This document shows, piece by piece, positions 1 to 8,977 of a stretch of 64,000 bases of DNA. Below the pieces are notes generated by a model. That model made no database searches. It worked only from the letters and a program-made list of their open reading frames with translations, and had not been told where the DNA came from. The translations under genes were made by a program, and so were the position numbers. Source of the DNA: Vibrio cholerae (lineage in GTDB: Bacteria; Actinomycetota; Actinomycetes; Actinomycetales; Micrococcaceae). The number at the start of each line of letters is the position of its first letter. The first letter of the stretch is position 1. The stretch spans positions 62,001 to 126,000 of the forward strand of contig WNZI01000002.1 of the NCBI GenBank assembly GCA_009728235.1. Reading direction: 5' to 3'.

Positions 1-956
1 GCGACGTCGTAGTGCTGGTCCCCGGCGCGGTCGTAGCGGAGGGCGGCGACGTCAACCGCCTTCTCCGCGTGCTCCAGCGTCACCGGAACGGGCGGAACAT
101 CCGTGCCTCCCTGGTCCCCCGGGATCCCCCCACCGTCGGGGCCTGACGACGTTCGCGCCCTGTCGTCGTCGTCCGTCTCGCCGTCGTCCCGACGGCTGCC
201 CGGCTGGGAGTTCCTCTCGGACCGAGCCACTCCGGCCGCTGCCTCGAGCGCCGTGAGCCCGCGCCGGGCGTCACCGGCGGCAAGGCGCACGAGGTGCTCC
301 AACGCCTCGTCGGTGATCGCCACCGTGCCTGCGAGCCCCCGGTCGTCGTCGACGGCGCGTTGGAGGAGGCCGCGGATGTCCGACGCGTCGAGTGGCCTGA
401 GGGTCTGCAGGAGTGATCGGGACAGGAGCGGGGACACCACGGAGAACGAGGGGTTCTCGGTGGTGGCCGCGATCAGCACCACCCAGCCGTTCTCCACGCC
501 GGGAAGCAGGGCGTCCTGCTGCGCCTTGTTGAAACGGTGGATCTCGTCGAGGAACAGCACCGTGGTCTGCCGGTAGAGGTCCCGGGCGGTCAGCGCCTCG
601 TCCATGACGCGCCTCACGTCCTTGACGCCGGCGGTGATCGCGGAGAGTTCCACGAAGGTGCGGCCCTGACCGCGGGCGATCACGTGGGCGAGGGTCGTCT
701 TACCCGTTCCGGGTGGCCCCCAGAGGATCACCGACGACGGCGCCGCGTGCGCTCCCGGGTCGTGCTCGCCGGCGAGCGTCCGCAGGGGGGATCCGCGACC
801 GAGGAGGTGCTGCTGGCCCACCACCTCGTCGAGGCTGCGCGGCCGCATGCGCACGGCCAGCGGGCTGCGCGGACGGACGGCACCCTGCGAACGGGGACCG
901 CGGGCGCCGGCCTGGTCCGGCTCGTCATCCGCCGCAGCGCTGAATAGATCGTTCAC
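1..956 (-). CDS. rarA: Replication-associated recombination ATPase RarA (partial)
   Basis: AAA+ ATPase of the RarA/MgsA/WRNIP1 family, which acts at stalled replication forks; homologues are clamp-loader-like oligomers. The visible 318 codons start at a GTG (954-956) and the 3' end lies beyond the left edge of the window. A Walker A (GPPGTGKT) sits near residues 80-87, followed by Walker B FLDEIHRF and the ATTENPSF segment characteristic of RarA. A low-complexity Asp/Gly-rich insertion lies near residues 245-282. TAACGT (964-969) ends 7 bases before the start, which suggests a leaderless transcript. It is divergent from the gene at 1046. Confidence 0.93.
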   Translation of the reverse strand, partial: MNDLFSAAADDEPDQAGARGPRSQGAVRPRSPLAVRMRPRSLDEVVGQQHLLGRGSPLRTLAGEHDPGAHAAPSSVILWGPPGTGKTTLAHVIARGQGRTFVELSAITAGVKDVRRVMDEALTARDLYRQTTVLFLDEIHRFNKAQQDALLPGVENGWVVLIAATTENPSFSVVSPLLSRSLLQTLRPLDASDIRGLLQRAVDDDRGLAGTVAITDEALEHLVRLAAGDARRGLTALEAAAGVARSERNSQPGSRRDDGETDDDDRARTSSGPDGGGIPGDQGGTDVPPVPVTLEHAEKAVDVAALRYDRAGDQHYDV

Positions 957-1045
957 ACCGCCAACGTTACTGTGGGCCACTGACGCGGCCGCGCCCCGGC
1001 GGCCGTCACCTCCGTCGTCCACAGTCCTGAAGGGAACCCGGCGCC

Positions 1046-1753
1046 ATGGCCACCACCCGCTCCGTCCTCGTCGAGGTGTCGCGCCTGGAGGGGTGGCTGG
1101 CGCGCTTCGCTGAACGCAACGGCCCCTACGTCGTCCAGCTCCACGCTGCCGGCCCCGATGGTTCCCTCGAGGTGGTGGCGATGAACGGATGCCGGGCAGT
1201 GCTCACCCCGCCGCTGCCTCCCCTGCAGCCGGCGCCCGCCTCCGTGGAATCGCCCGATGGGGCAGCCCCTGAGCTTCTCCGCGGGGACGCCGACGCGATC
1301 AGCGCGCACCTGGTCTCGGGGATCGACCCGTCGGCCGTCGTCGGACTCCTGCTGATCCGCAGGGGCGGCTACTCCGTGGGAGTCGCCCAGGCCGGACAGA
1401 TCCTCGCCTCGAAGACGGGCACCCGCTACGTCCAGGGGAAGACGGCCGCCGGTGGCTGGTCGCAGCAGCGCTTCGCTCGCCGCCGGGCGAACCAGGCCGA
1501 CGCGCTGGTGGAGGAGACAGCAGCCCGTGCCGCCGCGCTGTACGCCGCGAATCCGCCTTCCTGCCTGCAGCTCGGTGGAGACAGGGCGCTGGCGACCAGC
1601 GCACTCGGTGAACGGGTCCTGGCGCCCTATGCGACGCTCCCCCGGGTACCGTTCCTGACGGTACCCGATCCACGCTTCACCATTCTGAAGGACGCCGCCC
1701 GCACCGCACTCGCCCTGCGGATCACGGTGACCGATCCCCCGGCAGCAGACTGA
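1046..1753 (+). CDS. acVLRF1-family peptidyl-tRNA hydrolase-like protein
   Basis: 235-residue protein resembling the actinobacterial VLRF1 group, related to the eRF1-like release domain of Vms1/ANKZF1. Family members are thought to release nascent chains from tRNA on stalled ribosomes. The diagnostic stretch is around residues 130-150, where [16 protein letters not shown] carries the Gly-Gly/Gln pattern of the catalytic loop. The N-terminal half is more variable. A GAAGGGAA ribosome site lies just upstream of the ATG. It is transcribed away from rarA across an 89-base gap and converges on rpe. The family assignment is from motif memory; activity has not been shown here. Confidence 0.78.
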   Translation: MATTRSVLVEVSRLEGWLARFAERNGPYVVQLHAAGPDGSLEVVAMNGCRAVLTPPLPPLQPAPASVESPDGAAPELLRGDADAISAHLVSGIDPSAVVGLLLIRRGGYSVGVAQAGQILASKTGTRYVQGKTAAGGWSQQRFARRRANQADALVEETAARAAALYAANPPSCLQLGGDRALATSALGERVLAPYATLPRVPFLTVPDPRFTILKDAARTALALRITVTDPPAAD

Positions 1754-1775
1754 GCCGCCGCTGCATCCGGTCGGC

Positions 1776-2438
1776 TCAGGCGGTGCCGCCTGCGGCGGTG
1801 CGCAGGGCGGTGATGGCCTCGGCTGCGTCATCCGCCCCGTACACGGAGGATCCGGCGACGAAGACGGTGGCACCGGCGTCCGCCGCCCTCAGGATCGTCT
1901 CCCGGGTGATGCCGCCGTCCACCTGGATGACCAGCGGCAGCCCGGCGTCGCGCACGGCAGCAGCCGCCCGCCTGATCTTGGGCAGGGTCAGGTCGAGGAA
2001 GGCCTGCCCGCCGAAGCCCGGTTCCACGGTCATCACCAGCAGCATGTCCAGTTCGCCCAGCATGTCCAGGTAGGGCTCCACCGGTGTGGCCGGACGCAGC
2101 GCCATCGCCGCCTTCGCCCCGGCGTCCCGCAGTTCCCGAGCCAGCTTCACCGGGGCCGCAGAGGCCTCGGCGTGGAAGGTCACCGACGCCGCACCGGCTT
2201 CCGCGTACCCCGGAGCCCAGCGGTCGGCGTCCTCGATCATGAGGTGCACGTCGAGCGGGACCGGACTGACCTGCTGGAGGCGCCGGACGACCGGGAGGCC
2301 GAGTGTCAGGTTCGGTACGAAGTGGTTGTCCATCACGTCCACGTGGACGGCGTCGGCCGAGCCGATGCGTGCGAGCTCCGCCTCGAGGTTGACGAAGTCC
2401 GCCGAGAGGATGCTCGGGTTGATCCGGAAGTGCGTCAT
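1776..2438 (-). CDS. rpe: Ribulose-phosphate 3-epimerase
   Basis: Interconverts D-ribulose 5-phosphate and D-xylulose 5-phosphate in the non-oxidative pentose phosphate pathway. The 220-residue TIM barrel begins [14 protein letters not shown]. It carries the metal-site HVDVMD motif, FHAE, the phosphate loop VEPGFGGQ, and the catalytic QVDGGI near the C-terminus. The frame stays open upstream to 2561, but the ATG at 2436-2438 fits the family N-terminus exactly and was chosen. It is the last gene of the leftward def-fmt-rsmB-rpe cluster, 76 bases after rsmB. Confidence 0.95.
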   Translation of the reverse strand: MTHFRINPSILSADFVNLEAELARIGSADAVHVDVMDNHFVPNLTLGLPVVRRLQQVSPVPLDVHLMIEDADRWAPGYAEAGAASVTFHAEASAAPVKLARELRDAGAKAAMALRPATPVEPYLDMLGELDMLLVMTVEPGFGGQAFLDLTLPKIRRAAAAVRDAGLPLVIQVDGGITRETILRAADAGATVFVAGSSVYGADDAAEAITALRTAAGGTA

Positions 2439-2514
2439 GGCCGTTCCCTTCGTCGCGCAGGCTCTGTCCGCCTGCCTGCCTGAACTGGACGTATCGATCC
2501 GTCCGGCGCGATCC

Positions 2515-4066
2515 TCACGGGGTCTTCCTGATGAGGGCCAGGAACATCGCGTCGGTGCCATGGACGTGCGGCCAGAGCTGCGCGCTCGTCCCGTGCCCGG
2601 CGTCGAGCGCCCCCCCGATACTCACGGCATCGAGCGCCGCCCCCGCGTCGAGCCGCTCGAAACCCGCCCGCTTCCGCAGGCAGTCGTCGACGACCGCCTC
2701 GGTCTCCGCGTGGTGCGGGGAGCAGGTCACGTAGGCGACCACCCCGCCCGGCGCGACGGCGTCGAGCGCCGACCCGAGCAGTTCACGCTGCAGGGGTGCG
2801 AGCGACACGAGATCGGCCGGCAGACGTCGCCACCGGGACTCCGGCCGACGGCGCAGGGCACCGAGTCCCGTGCAGGGCGCGTCGACGAGGACCCGGTCGT
2901 AGGAATCGGGCTGCTCCCGCCCGATGTCACGCCCGTCGCCGACCCTCACGGTCCAGGAGTCCTCCGGCAGGGGCCGGAGCGCCTGCCGGACGAGGCGCGC
3001 CCGGTGAGGCACGGGTTCGTTCGCGGTGAGGTGGACGCCGGTGTCCTGCCCGAGGGCGGCGAGCAGCGCGGTCTTACCGCCCGGCCCTGCGCACAGATCG
3101 AGCCACTGCTCCCCGGCGTCGTCGCGCCGCCCGTCGGTCGGTCACCGAGTTCCAGGGCGGCGAGCGCACGGGCGACGAGCTGCGAGCCCGAGTCCTGGAC
3201 GCGGATCGTGCCGGTCGAGATTCCCGGGATGCGGCTGACATCGCCGCCCGAGTAGTAGGCGGAGTCGGGGGCGAGGCGGCCCCGCTCGGCCCCCTCGCGC
3301 AGTGCGTCGTCGAGCGTGCCGACTCCCGGCAGTGCGACCAGGTGCACCACGGGCGCCGAGTTGTCCGCGGCGAGCAGGGCGTCGATCTCGACGACGTCGC
3401 GGCCGTGCGCGCGAGCGCCTGGCGCAGGGCGCGCACGATCCACTCCGGGTGGCTGTAGGTCAGGGCCGCGATGGCCGTGGGGTCGGAAAGGTCGGCGACG
3501 AGCTCGCCGATCCACCCGTCGAGGTCGTGCGCCGTCACCTTGCGCAGCACTGCGTTGACCAGTGACGACGGCCCCGCCCCGATGACCGCCCGCACCAGGC
3601 CGACCGTCTGGTCCAGCGCCGCATGGGCCGGCACCCGCATCGCGAGCAGCTGGTGGACGCCGATCCTGAGGGCATCCAGCACGGCCGGGTCCAACTGGTC
3701 CAGCGGCCGGTCCACGCAGCGCGCCAGGACGGCGTCGTACGTACCCTGCCCGCGCAGCGCCCCGTATGTCAGTTCCGTCGCGAATCCCGCGTCCCGTCGG
3801 TCCAGCCTGTGCTTCCGGATGCTCGCGGGCAGGACCAGGTTGGCGTACGCGTCCTCGGACGCTACGGCCCGGAGGACCTCGAAGGCGACGAGGCGTGCCG
3901 GGTCCGCGCGGCGGGAGCGCTGCGACGGCGCCGCCTGGGAGAAACTCCGCTCGCCACCGCGGTTGCGCTCACGCCCCTGCTCATTACGTCGCCGATTGCC
4001 GCCCTGGCCGGCCGAGTCCCTGCTCTTCCCACCACGACCGCCACCGTCTCCACCGCTCGTCGTCAC
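2515..4066 (-). pseudogene. rsmB: 16S rRNA m5C967 methyltransferase RsmB, two frameshifts
   Basis: SAM-dependent RsmB/Sun-type rRNA cytosine-C5 methyltransferase: an N-terminal NusB-like domain followed by a Rossmann methyltransferase domain with LDLCAGPGGK and the catalytic VDAPCTG and VTCSPH motifs. The coding information is complete but spread over three frames. The reading breaks near 3410, where one C is missing on the plus strand, and again at 3111-3114, where CCCC should be CCCCC. With both bases restored the frame is 517 codons from a GTG (4064-4066) to a TGA at 2515. The GTG overlaps the fmt stop by 4 bases, which supports the start. Both breaks are one-base losses in G/C runs, so sequencing error is more likely than real inactivation. 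Confidence 0.88.
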
Positions 4067-4986
4067 GCGAACACCAGCTCTCCACGCGTCGCCGCGCCTC
4101 GTGCCCAGTCGAGGGCATCCATCATCTTCTTCCCGGCCGGCTGCACGGAGCCCAGGACGATCTCGCCACGACCCGTCCCTACGCGCACCTGGCGTTCGAC
4201 GACGCGGACCCGGCCAGGAGCCGGTCCGTCGGCGGTCTCGGAGGGCAGTGCGACCGGCCCGAGTTTCAGGCGCTGACCGTCGATCGTGGTCCACGCGCCG
4301 GGCTCCGGCGTCATGGCGTTCACGCGGCGGCGTACCGAGAGCGCCGTCTGCGACCAGTCGATCCTGGCGTCGTCGATGGTCAGCTTCGGGGCGAGGCTGG
4401 GCTCGCCGACCTGCGGAGCGGCGGTCACCCGGCCCGACTCGAGCCCGGAGAGCGTCTGGACCAGCAGGACGGCGCCGCTGGAGGACAGCCGCTCGAGGAC
4501 CTGCCCGCTCGTCGCATCCGGCTGGAGGCTCTCCGTCATCACACCGAAGACGGGGCCGGTATCCAAGCCCTCCTCGAGGCGGAAGGTGGTGGCGCCGATG
4601 ATGTCATCGCCCGCGAGGACGGCGTGCTGTACCGGTGCCGCACCGCGCCACGCGGGCAGCACGGAGAAGTGGAGGTTGATCCACCCGTGCCGCGGAAGCA
4701 CGAGACCGGCCGGCGGGACGATGCCGCCGTAGGCGACGATCGCCGCGGCATCGAGCTCGAGTGCGCCCAGGCGCTCGATCAGCTCGGGCGTGAACCGATT
4801 CGCCTTGAGGACCGTCAGGCCCAGCTCGCCCGCCGCCACCGCGACAGGACTGGGCGTCAGGACTCTGCGCCGTCCGAGCGGAGCGTCGACACGCGTGAGG
4901 ACGGCCGCGACGTCGAAGCCCGCATCGACGAGCGCCTTCAGGGACGGGACGGCGACCTCGGGCGTGCCCGCGAAGAGGATCCTCAT
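4063..4986 (-). CDS. fmt: Methionyl-tRNA formyltransferase
   Basis: Formylates initiator Met-tRNA using 10-formyltetrahydrofolate. The 307-residue protein starts MRILFAGTPEVAVPSL. It contains the catalytic triad region INLHFSVLPAWRG (Asn and His) with the Asp in GLDTGP, followed by the C-terminal OB-like tRNA-binding domain. The ATG at 4984-4986 overlaps the def stop codon as ATGA, and its own stop overlaps the rsmB GTG, so def, fmt and rsmB are almost certainly translationally coupled. Pairing with deformylase is functional: one adds and the other removes the formyl group. Confidence 0.96.
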   Translation of the reverse strand: MRILFAGTPEVAVPSLKALVDAGFDVAAVLTRVDAPLGRRRVLTPSPVAVAAGELGLTVLKANRFTPELIERLGALELDAAAIVAYGGIVPPAGLVLPRHGWINLHFSVLPAWRGAAPVQHAVLAGDDIIGATTFRLEEGLDTGPVFGVMTESLQPDATSGQVLERLSSSGAVLLVQTLSGLESGRVTAAPQVGEPSLAPKLTIDDARIDWSQTALSVRRRVNAMTPEPGAWTTIDGQRLKLGPVALPSETADGPAPGRVRVVERQVRVGTGRGEIVLGSVQPAGKKMMDALDWARGAATRGELVFA

Positions 4987-5594
4987 CGGCGGCGGCCTCC
5001 GGTTCCTTCGGCGCCCGACAGCGGTCCGCCGTTCACGGCACCGCTGATGAAGCTGGAGCCGAGGGTGCGCGCACGCTCCGCGGCGGTGCGGGTCGTGACC
5101 CGGTTGTAGTCGGCACTCCTGATGGCCTTGAGCGCGTTCTTCCGGTCCTCGCCCTCCAGCCTGTCGATGTACAGGACACCACGCAGGTGGTCCGTCTCGT
5201 GCTGCAGGGCACGTGCCAGGAGCCCTGTCCCCTCGACGACGATCTCGGTGCCGGAGAGGTCCCTGCCGGAGACGCGGGCCCACTCGGTCCTGCCGACGTA
5301 ACTGCCGAGACCCGGGACGGACAGGCAGCCTTCGACGTCGGACTCCGCCTGCAGGTCACCTCCGATCTCCAGCACGGGGTTCACGACGTGACCCTCGGCG
5401 CCCTCGACGCGGTAGGTGAAGACCTGCAGCCCCACCCCCACCTGGGGGGCGGCGAGACCGGCTCCCTGGACGTCGATCATCGTCTCGGTCATGTCCTCGA
5501 CGAGACGCGCGAGGTCCGGTCCGAAATCGGTCACCTCGGCGGCAGGGGTGCGGAGTATCGGATCGCCGATCATGCGGATGCTCAGGACGGCCAT
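4983..5594 (-). CDS. def: Peptide deformylase, operon copy
   Basis: Metallo-hydrolase that removes the N-formyl group from nascent proteins. All three family motifs are present: GAGLAAPQ, EGCLSVP (metal Cys) and the metal-binding HETDH. The 203-residue protein begins MAVLSIRMIGDPILRTP. An upstream in-frame ATG at 5648 would add 18 unconserved residues and was not used. The C-terminal tail after HETDHLRG is long and rich in Gly, Arg and Ala. This copy heads the def-fmt-rsmB-rpe cluster. A second, diverged deformylase lies at 62046. Confidence 0.94.
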   Translation of the reverse strand: MAVLSIRMIGDPILRTPAAEVTDFGPDLARLVEDMTETMIDVQGAGLAAPQVGVGLQVFTYRVEGAEGHVVNPVLEIGGDLQAESDVEGCLSVPGLGSYVGRTEWARVSGRDLSGTEIVVEGTGLLARALQHETDHLRGVLYIDRLEGEDRKNALKAIRSADYNRVTTRTAAERARTLGSSFISGAVNGGPLSGAEGTGGRRR

Positions 5595-5717
5595 CGGTGC
5601 GGTGTTCCTCGCTTCGGGCACGGCACACGCAGTGCTCGGTGTGCTCATGGGACGGGGCGCCTGCAGGCGGACTGCTGACGCGGGGCTCCCGTCAATCCTA
5701 CGGGCGTGGCGGCGCAG

Positions 5718-6602
5718 TCACACCCGTGCGCTCGGCACGGGAGCGGCCGGCGTTCCGCTCCTGGCCGGAGGCGGACCGATGGGCAGCAGTGCCCTCCCCG
5801 CCTCTTCAGCCTCGAGGCCGGCTTCCCAGGCGCGCCGCAGGGAGCAGAACCGCAACCAGTGCTTGCGCAGCACCTCGGGATTGGCCCGCATGGCCCGTAC
5901 CTCGGTCTGGCCGACGGCGACACCGAGCAGCATCGGCTGGTCCCCGTGGGCCCAGGCCCGCCATTCACCCTTCTGCGGATCGACGAGCGACTCCTCCGCC
6001 TTCATCCCGGCAACGAGTTGCATGACGACCTTGTCGTCGAGGGGCTTGACGAAACCCTCGCGGTCCGTGTTCTTGGTCTTGTAGTCGATGAGGCAGGTGC
6101 GGCCGCCGATGGTCGCGACGAGGTCGAGGGTCCCGGCGTAGCCCAACTCGTGGTTCCAGACGGTGAGCTCGGGCTCCACCGGACGGACGTCGTAGAGCTC
6201 CCACCACTCGTCGAACCGCTGGGCGAACCCGGCCTCGCCGTTCTCCTCCAGGGCGAGCCGGGCGGCGCCGAGATCCTCCGGTCGGCCGAGGGCCCTCAGC
6301 GCGACCTGCTCGCAGTAGGAATGAACCCGGGTCCCCCGCAGGGCGGCGTCGTCCCGGTACCGCTCCGCTGCCGATGCGGCGTCCTTGACCGCCGTGCGGA
6401 GTTCCGAGGGGTTGGACAGTGCGCCCGGCAGCCGGGGATCCCGTGAGAGGGAACTGGCGGCCATATGGCCGAACCACCCGCCGAGCGACGTCGGCAACTG
6501 CGAGATGACGGTGGTGATGGACGGCACCGACGGTTGCTCCGACGTGGAACGGGCGTACATCCTGCCGTGGGGTGTGGCATGGGCGAGGAGGGGGGCTGTC
6601 AT
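5718..6602 (-). CDS. PD-(D/E)XK nuclease-like protein
   Basis: 294-residue protein with a recognisable PD-(D/E)XK core: GYAGTLDLVATIGG followed by the DYKTK strand, giving the Asp and Asp-x-Lys catalytic pattern, and a downstream helix with QL. This resembles the RecB/Cas4-type nuclease domains found in many actinobacterial proteins of unknown role. The start at 6602 (MTAPLLAHATPHGRM) follows a GGAG and is preferred over a frame extension to 6749. The last 25 residues are Pro/Ala-rich. It stands alone, upstream of the tRNA cluster on the opposite strand, and nothing nearby marks it as part of a defence or repair cassette. Confidence 0.72.
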   Translation of the reverse strand: MTAPLLAHATPHGRMYARSTSEQPSVPSITTVISQLPTSLGGWFGHMAASSLSRDPRLPGALSNPSELRTAVKDAASAAERYRDDAALRGTRVHSYCEQVALRALGRPEDLGAARLALEENGEAGFAQRFDEWWELYDVRPVEPELTVWNHELGYAGTLDLVATIGGRTCLIDYKTKNTDREGFVKPLDDKVVMQLVAGMKAEESLVDPQKGEWRAWAHGDQPMLLGVAVGQTEVRAMRANPEVLRKHWLRFCSLRRAWEAGLEAEEAGRALLPIGPPPARSGTPAAPVPSARV

Positions 6603-6783
6603 GGCTCCAGTCTGGCAGGTGCCTCTGACAGCCGTCGGGTCCACGCCCCGTGTGCAGGGCGACAGCCGGGAAGGGCTGATTGGACGAACCCCCGATCGTC
6701 CTATACAGTTTTTTCTCGTTGGAAAACGAAGAAACACCGTGAAATGCATGGCATTGAGCAGGGATTTCGGGGCTTTTTCTTCT

Positions 6784-6857
6784 GCGGACGTAGCTCAGCT
6801 GGCTAGAGCACCACCTTGCCAAGGTGGATGTCGCGGGTTCGAATCCCGTCGTCCGCT
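6784..6857 (+). tRNA. tRNA-Gly (GCC), first copy
   Basis: Full cloverleaf of 74 bases: acceptor GCGGACG pairs with CGTCCGC, the anticodon stem is CCACC/GGTGG and the loop TTGCCAA carries GCC at 6818-6820. The discriminator is T and no CCA is encoded. An identical second copy lies at 7110. Confidence 0.97.
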
Positions 6858-6909
6858 CGCAAGTCACTGTATGGCCGGATCAGTCCGGTGACCGGAGCGA
6901 TCCGATCAC

Positions 6910-6980
6910 GGTGGGGTGGCCGAGAGGCGAGGCAGCGGCCTGCAAAGCCGTCCACGCGGGTTCGAATCCCGTCCCCACCT
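6910..6980 (+). tRNA. tRNA-Cys (GCA)
   Basis: 71-base cloverleaf: acceptor GGTGGGG/CCCCACC, anticodon loop CTGCAAA with GCA at 6942-6944, and T-loop TTCGAAT. Discriminator T. Second gene of the Gly-Cys-Val-Gly cluster. Confidence 0.96.
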
Positions 6981-7006
6981 CGGTACAGAACGAGCACCAT
7001 GAAAAT

Positions 7007-7078
7007 GGGCGATTGGCGCAGCGGTAGCGCGCTTCCCTGACACGGAAGAGGTCACTGGTTCGATCCCAGTATCGCCCA
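7007..7078 (+). tRNA. tRNA-Val (GAC)
   Basis: 72-base cloverleaf: acceptor GGGCGAT/ATCGCCC, anticodon stem CTTCC/GGAAG, loop CTGACAC with GAC at 7039-7041. Discriminator A. It is followed at once by a strong hairpin terminator. Confidence 0.97.
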
Positions 7079-7083
7079 CGACG

Positions 7084-7109
7084 GCGCCCCCACAGGGGGC
7101 GCTTTTTTT
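7084..7109 (+). terminator. Intrinsic terminator between tRNA-Val and second tRNA-Gly
   Basis: Perfect 8-bp stem GCGCCCCC/GGGGGCGC with an ACA loop, followed by seven T residues (7103-7109). The T tract abuts the first base of the next tRNA-Gly at 7110. Confidence 0.88.
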
Positions 7110-7183
7110 GCGGACGTAGCTCAGCTGGCTAGAGCACCACCTTGCCAAGGTGGATGTCGCGGGTTCGAATCCCGTCGTCCGCT
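7110..7183 (+). tRNA. tRNA-Gly (GCC), second copy
   Basis: Base-for-base repeat of the tRNA-Gly at 6784, with anticodon GCC at 7144-7146. It lies directly after a terminator T tract, so it needs read-through or a promoter hidden in the upstream tRNA-Val/terminator segment. Confidence 0.97.
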
Positions 7184-7264
7184 CTCCCGGCCTGATGGGC
7201 CACCAGCCGGTCCCGCGGGACGGCTTCCCTCGTTCTCAGCCTCCGGCGAACACCTCGGACTCCA

Positions 7265-7322
7265 CAGGAAAAGCCCATTTTCCTGCCCTATGATCTTCCT
7301 AGCGGAAACGGACTGCGTTTCC
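7265..7322 (+). promoter_or_regulatory. Promoter with two inverted repeats upstream of the antitoxin-like gene
   Basis: Two perfect dyads flank a -10-like TATGAT (7289-7294). CAGGAAAA/TTTTCCTG has 8-bp arms at 7265-7272 and 7278-7285. GGAAACG/CGTTTCC has 7-bp arms at 7304-7310 and 7316-7322, ending just before the ribosome site of the gene at 7343. They could be operators or leader hairpins. No convincing -35 was found. Confidence 0.5.
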
Positions 7323-7342
7323 ACGACCGAAAGGAGGTGTCC

Positions 7343-7594
7343 GTGGGTTTATTGGATGGGCTCAAGGGCAAGGCCGGCACCCTGGCGGGTAAGGCGACCG
7401 AACTCATTGGCGATAATTCCGACAAGGTGAAGAACGGCATCGGAAAGGCTGGCGGCTTCGTCGACAGCAGGACCCATGGCAAGTACTCACACCACATCAA
7501 CGGGGTGCAGACCAAGGCTTCGAAGATGGTCGATGACATCGACAAGAAGGACGGCAAGGGCGACGTCGGCCCTACCTCCCCGCCGGCCGTGTAA
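7343..7594 (+). CDS. MT0933-like antitoxin-family small protein
   Basis: 83-residue, Gly/Lys/Asp-rich, probably helical protein beginning VGLLDGLKGKAGTLAGKATEL. It has repeated GK(A)G/KA segments and the HGKYSHHINGVQTKASKMVDDID tail pattern of the MT0933/Rv0909-like antitoxin family. In mycobacteria the namesake is encoded beside a SRPBCC-type toxin; no such partner is adjacent here. The start is the GTG at 7343, 5 bases after a perfect AAGGAGG; an in-frame GTG at 7337 overlaps that site and is unlikely. Whether it is an antitoxin or a related stress protein cannot be told from sequence. Confidence 0.7.
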   Translation: MGLLDGLKGKAGTLAGKATELIGDNSDKVKNGIGKAGGFVDSRTHGKYSHHINGVQTKASKMVDDIDKKDGKGDVGPTSPPAV

Positions 7595-7614
7595 CTCCCA
7601 GCCCGGCAATAACG

Positions 7615-7650
7615 AAGCACCGGTCCCGCCGAGAGGCGGCACCGGTGCTT
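7615..7650 (+). terminator. Bidirectional hairpin terminator
   Basis: A 10-bp perfect stem AAGCACCGGT/ACCGGTGCTT encloses a second CCGCC-GAGA-GGCGG hairpin. It lies between the antitoxin-like gene (+) and zapE (-) and can serve both. Confidence 0.8.
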
Positions 7651-7681
7651 CTTGCGTTGCAGGGCGTATCCGGAGCAGTCC

Positions 7682-8713
7682 CTAGGAGGCGACGTCGCTC
7701 CCCTGCCGTGCGAGGGCCGTCAATCGGGACACCGCCCTGTAGTACTTCTTCATGTAACCGCCCCCCATCATCTCCTCCGTGAACAGATGGTCGAAGGTGG
7801 CGCCGCTCGCCATGATCGGAACGTCGCGGTCGTACAGTCGGTCGGCGAGTACCACGAAGCGCAGGGCGACGGACTGCTCGGTGATGGTTGCCACGTTGTG
7901 CCACGCGACCGCGTCGACGCCGTCGAGGAGCTGCCTGTAGCGGCTGGGGTGGACGTCGGCCAGGTGCCGCAGCAGGTCCGCGAAGTCGTCCTCCGCCAGC
8001 ACTCCACCCGAGTAGGAGGACACGCGCTCGCTCAGGGCGGCGTCGTCGATCGCCTCCGGTGCCTGCGGGAGCCCGCGGTGGCGGTAGTCCTCGCCGTCGA
8101 TCCGTGCCACGTCGAACTGGTCCGCGAGGACCTGTATCTCCCGCTGGAAATCCTGGGCGGCGAACCGGCCGTCGCCGAGCGAGCCCGGAAGAGTGTTGGA
8201 TGTTGCCGCGAGCTTGACACCGGCGTCCGCGAGTTCGCGCATGAGGCGGGACATCAGCACCGTGTCCCCGGGGTCGTCGAGCTCGAACTCGTCGATGCAC
8301 ACCAGGTTGTAGTCGCTCAGCGCGTCCACGGTCTTGCGGAAGCTCAGCGCTCCGACGAGGTTCGTGTACTCGACGAAGGTACCGAAGGCCTTCGTGCCGG
8401 ACGAGGCGTGCCAGAGGGATGCCAGGAGGTGCGTCTTGCCCACTCCGAACCCTCCGTCGAGGTAGATCCCCGCGCGCGTCGCGGGTTTCTTCCCGCCGAA
8501 GAATCTCCTGAAGCCGCTCGGCTCGGGCTCGTTCACCGCGGTAGCGAACTCACGGAGCTTGTCGACGGCCTGGGACTGCGACGGCTGCTGGGGGTCCGGT
8601 CGGTAGGAGTCGAAGGAGACGTCCCCGAAGCGGGGCGACGGGTAGAAGCCGCCCAGCAACTCGTCGACGGAGACCTTCGGGGAGCGCTCTGTCAGGTGTT
8701 CGATCGCAGGCAC
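7682..8713 (-). CDS. zapE: ZapE/AFG1-family ATPase
   Basis: 343-residue P-loop ATPase of the AFG1/ZapE family. In E. coli ZapE affects the Z-ring; the mitochondrial relatives act in protein quality control. Walker A is DGGFGVGKTHL and Walker B is CIDEFELDD, followed by the sensor TSNTLPGSLGDGRF. Length matches the family. The start is a GTG (8711-8713) encoding VPAIEHLTE. It is divergent from the rhodanese gene, with a 264-base spacer that carries the latter's promoter region. Confidence 0.9.
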   Translation of the reverse strand: MPAIEHLTERSPKVSVDELLGGFYPSPRFGDVSFDSYRPDPQQPSQSQAVDKLREFATAVNEPEPSGFRRFFGGKKPATRAGIYLDGGFGVGKTHLLASLWHASSGTKAFGTFVEYTNLVGALSFRKTVDALSDYNLVCIDEFELDDPGDTVLMSRLMRELADAGVKLAATSNTLPGSLGDGRFAAQDFQREIQVLADQFDVARIDGEDYRHRGLPQAPEAIDDAALSERVSSYSGGVLAEDDFADLLRHLADVHPSRYRQLLDGVDAVAWHNVATITEQSVALRFVVLADRLYDRDVPIMASGATFDHLFTEEMMGGGYMKKYYRAVSRLTALARQGSDVAS

Positions 8714-8934
8714 GGATCAGGACCACTTTCTCGTCTGGCCGGGGTGGCCGGGGCGGCCCTGCAGGCGGCCGCTTCGCTACGCAAGCCTACGGCAAGGACG
8801 CTTCCTTCCGGCCCGCTTCCAACGCTCCCGGTCCCCCTTGACCCGTGGCCGGAAGGACCCGGGATGGGGCTCCGCACGTCGGGCCCGCCGGAAGGAAATG
8901 ATGGCCCGCTTGGTTAGGCTTGGTGGAAGACCCC

Positions 8935-8953
8935 CACCGGCGTGCTGCCGGTG
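8935..8953 (+). promoter_or_regulatory. 5'-leader hairpin of the rhodanese-sufE operon
   Basis: A perfect 7-bp stem CACCGGC/GCCGGTG with a 5-base loop, 24 bases before the ATG at 8978. A -10-like TAGGCT lies at 8915-8920, so the hairpin would sit in the transcribed leader. Function unknown. Confidence 0.4.
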
Positions 8954-8977
8954 CATCCAGCTATACGAAAGGCTCTC

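Noticed and set aside
2515-4294. Treating the rsmB segments as three separate genes or a truly inactive gene
   Set aside because: The fragments join exactly with two one-base corrections into one 517-codon protein inside an intact operon.
6784-7183. Direct repeat of tRNA-Gly considered as attachment sites of an integrated element
   Set aside because: The repeat is a whole tRNA gene, only other tRNAs lie between, and there is no integrase.
8911-8926. Possible iron-regulator (IdeR/DtxR-like) box near TGGTTAGGCTTGG
   Set aside because: Only one half resembles the known 19-bp palindrome; the other arm is missing.
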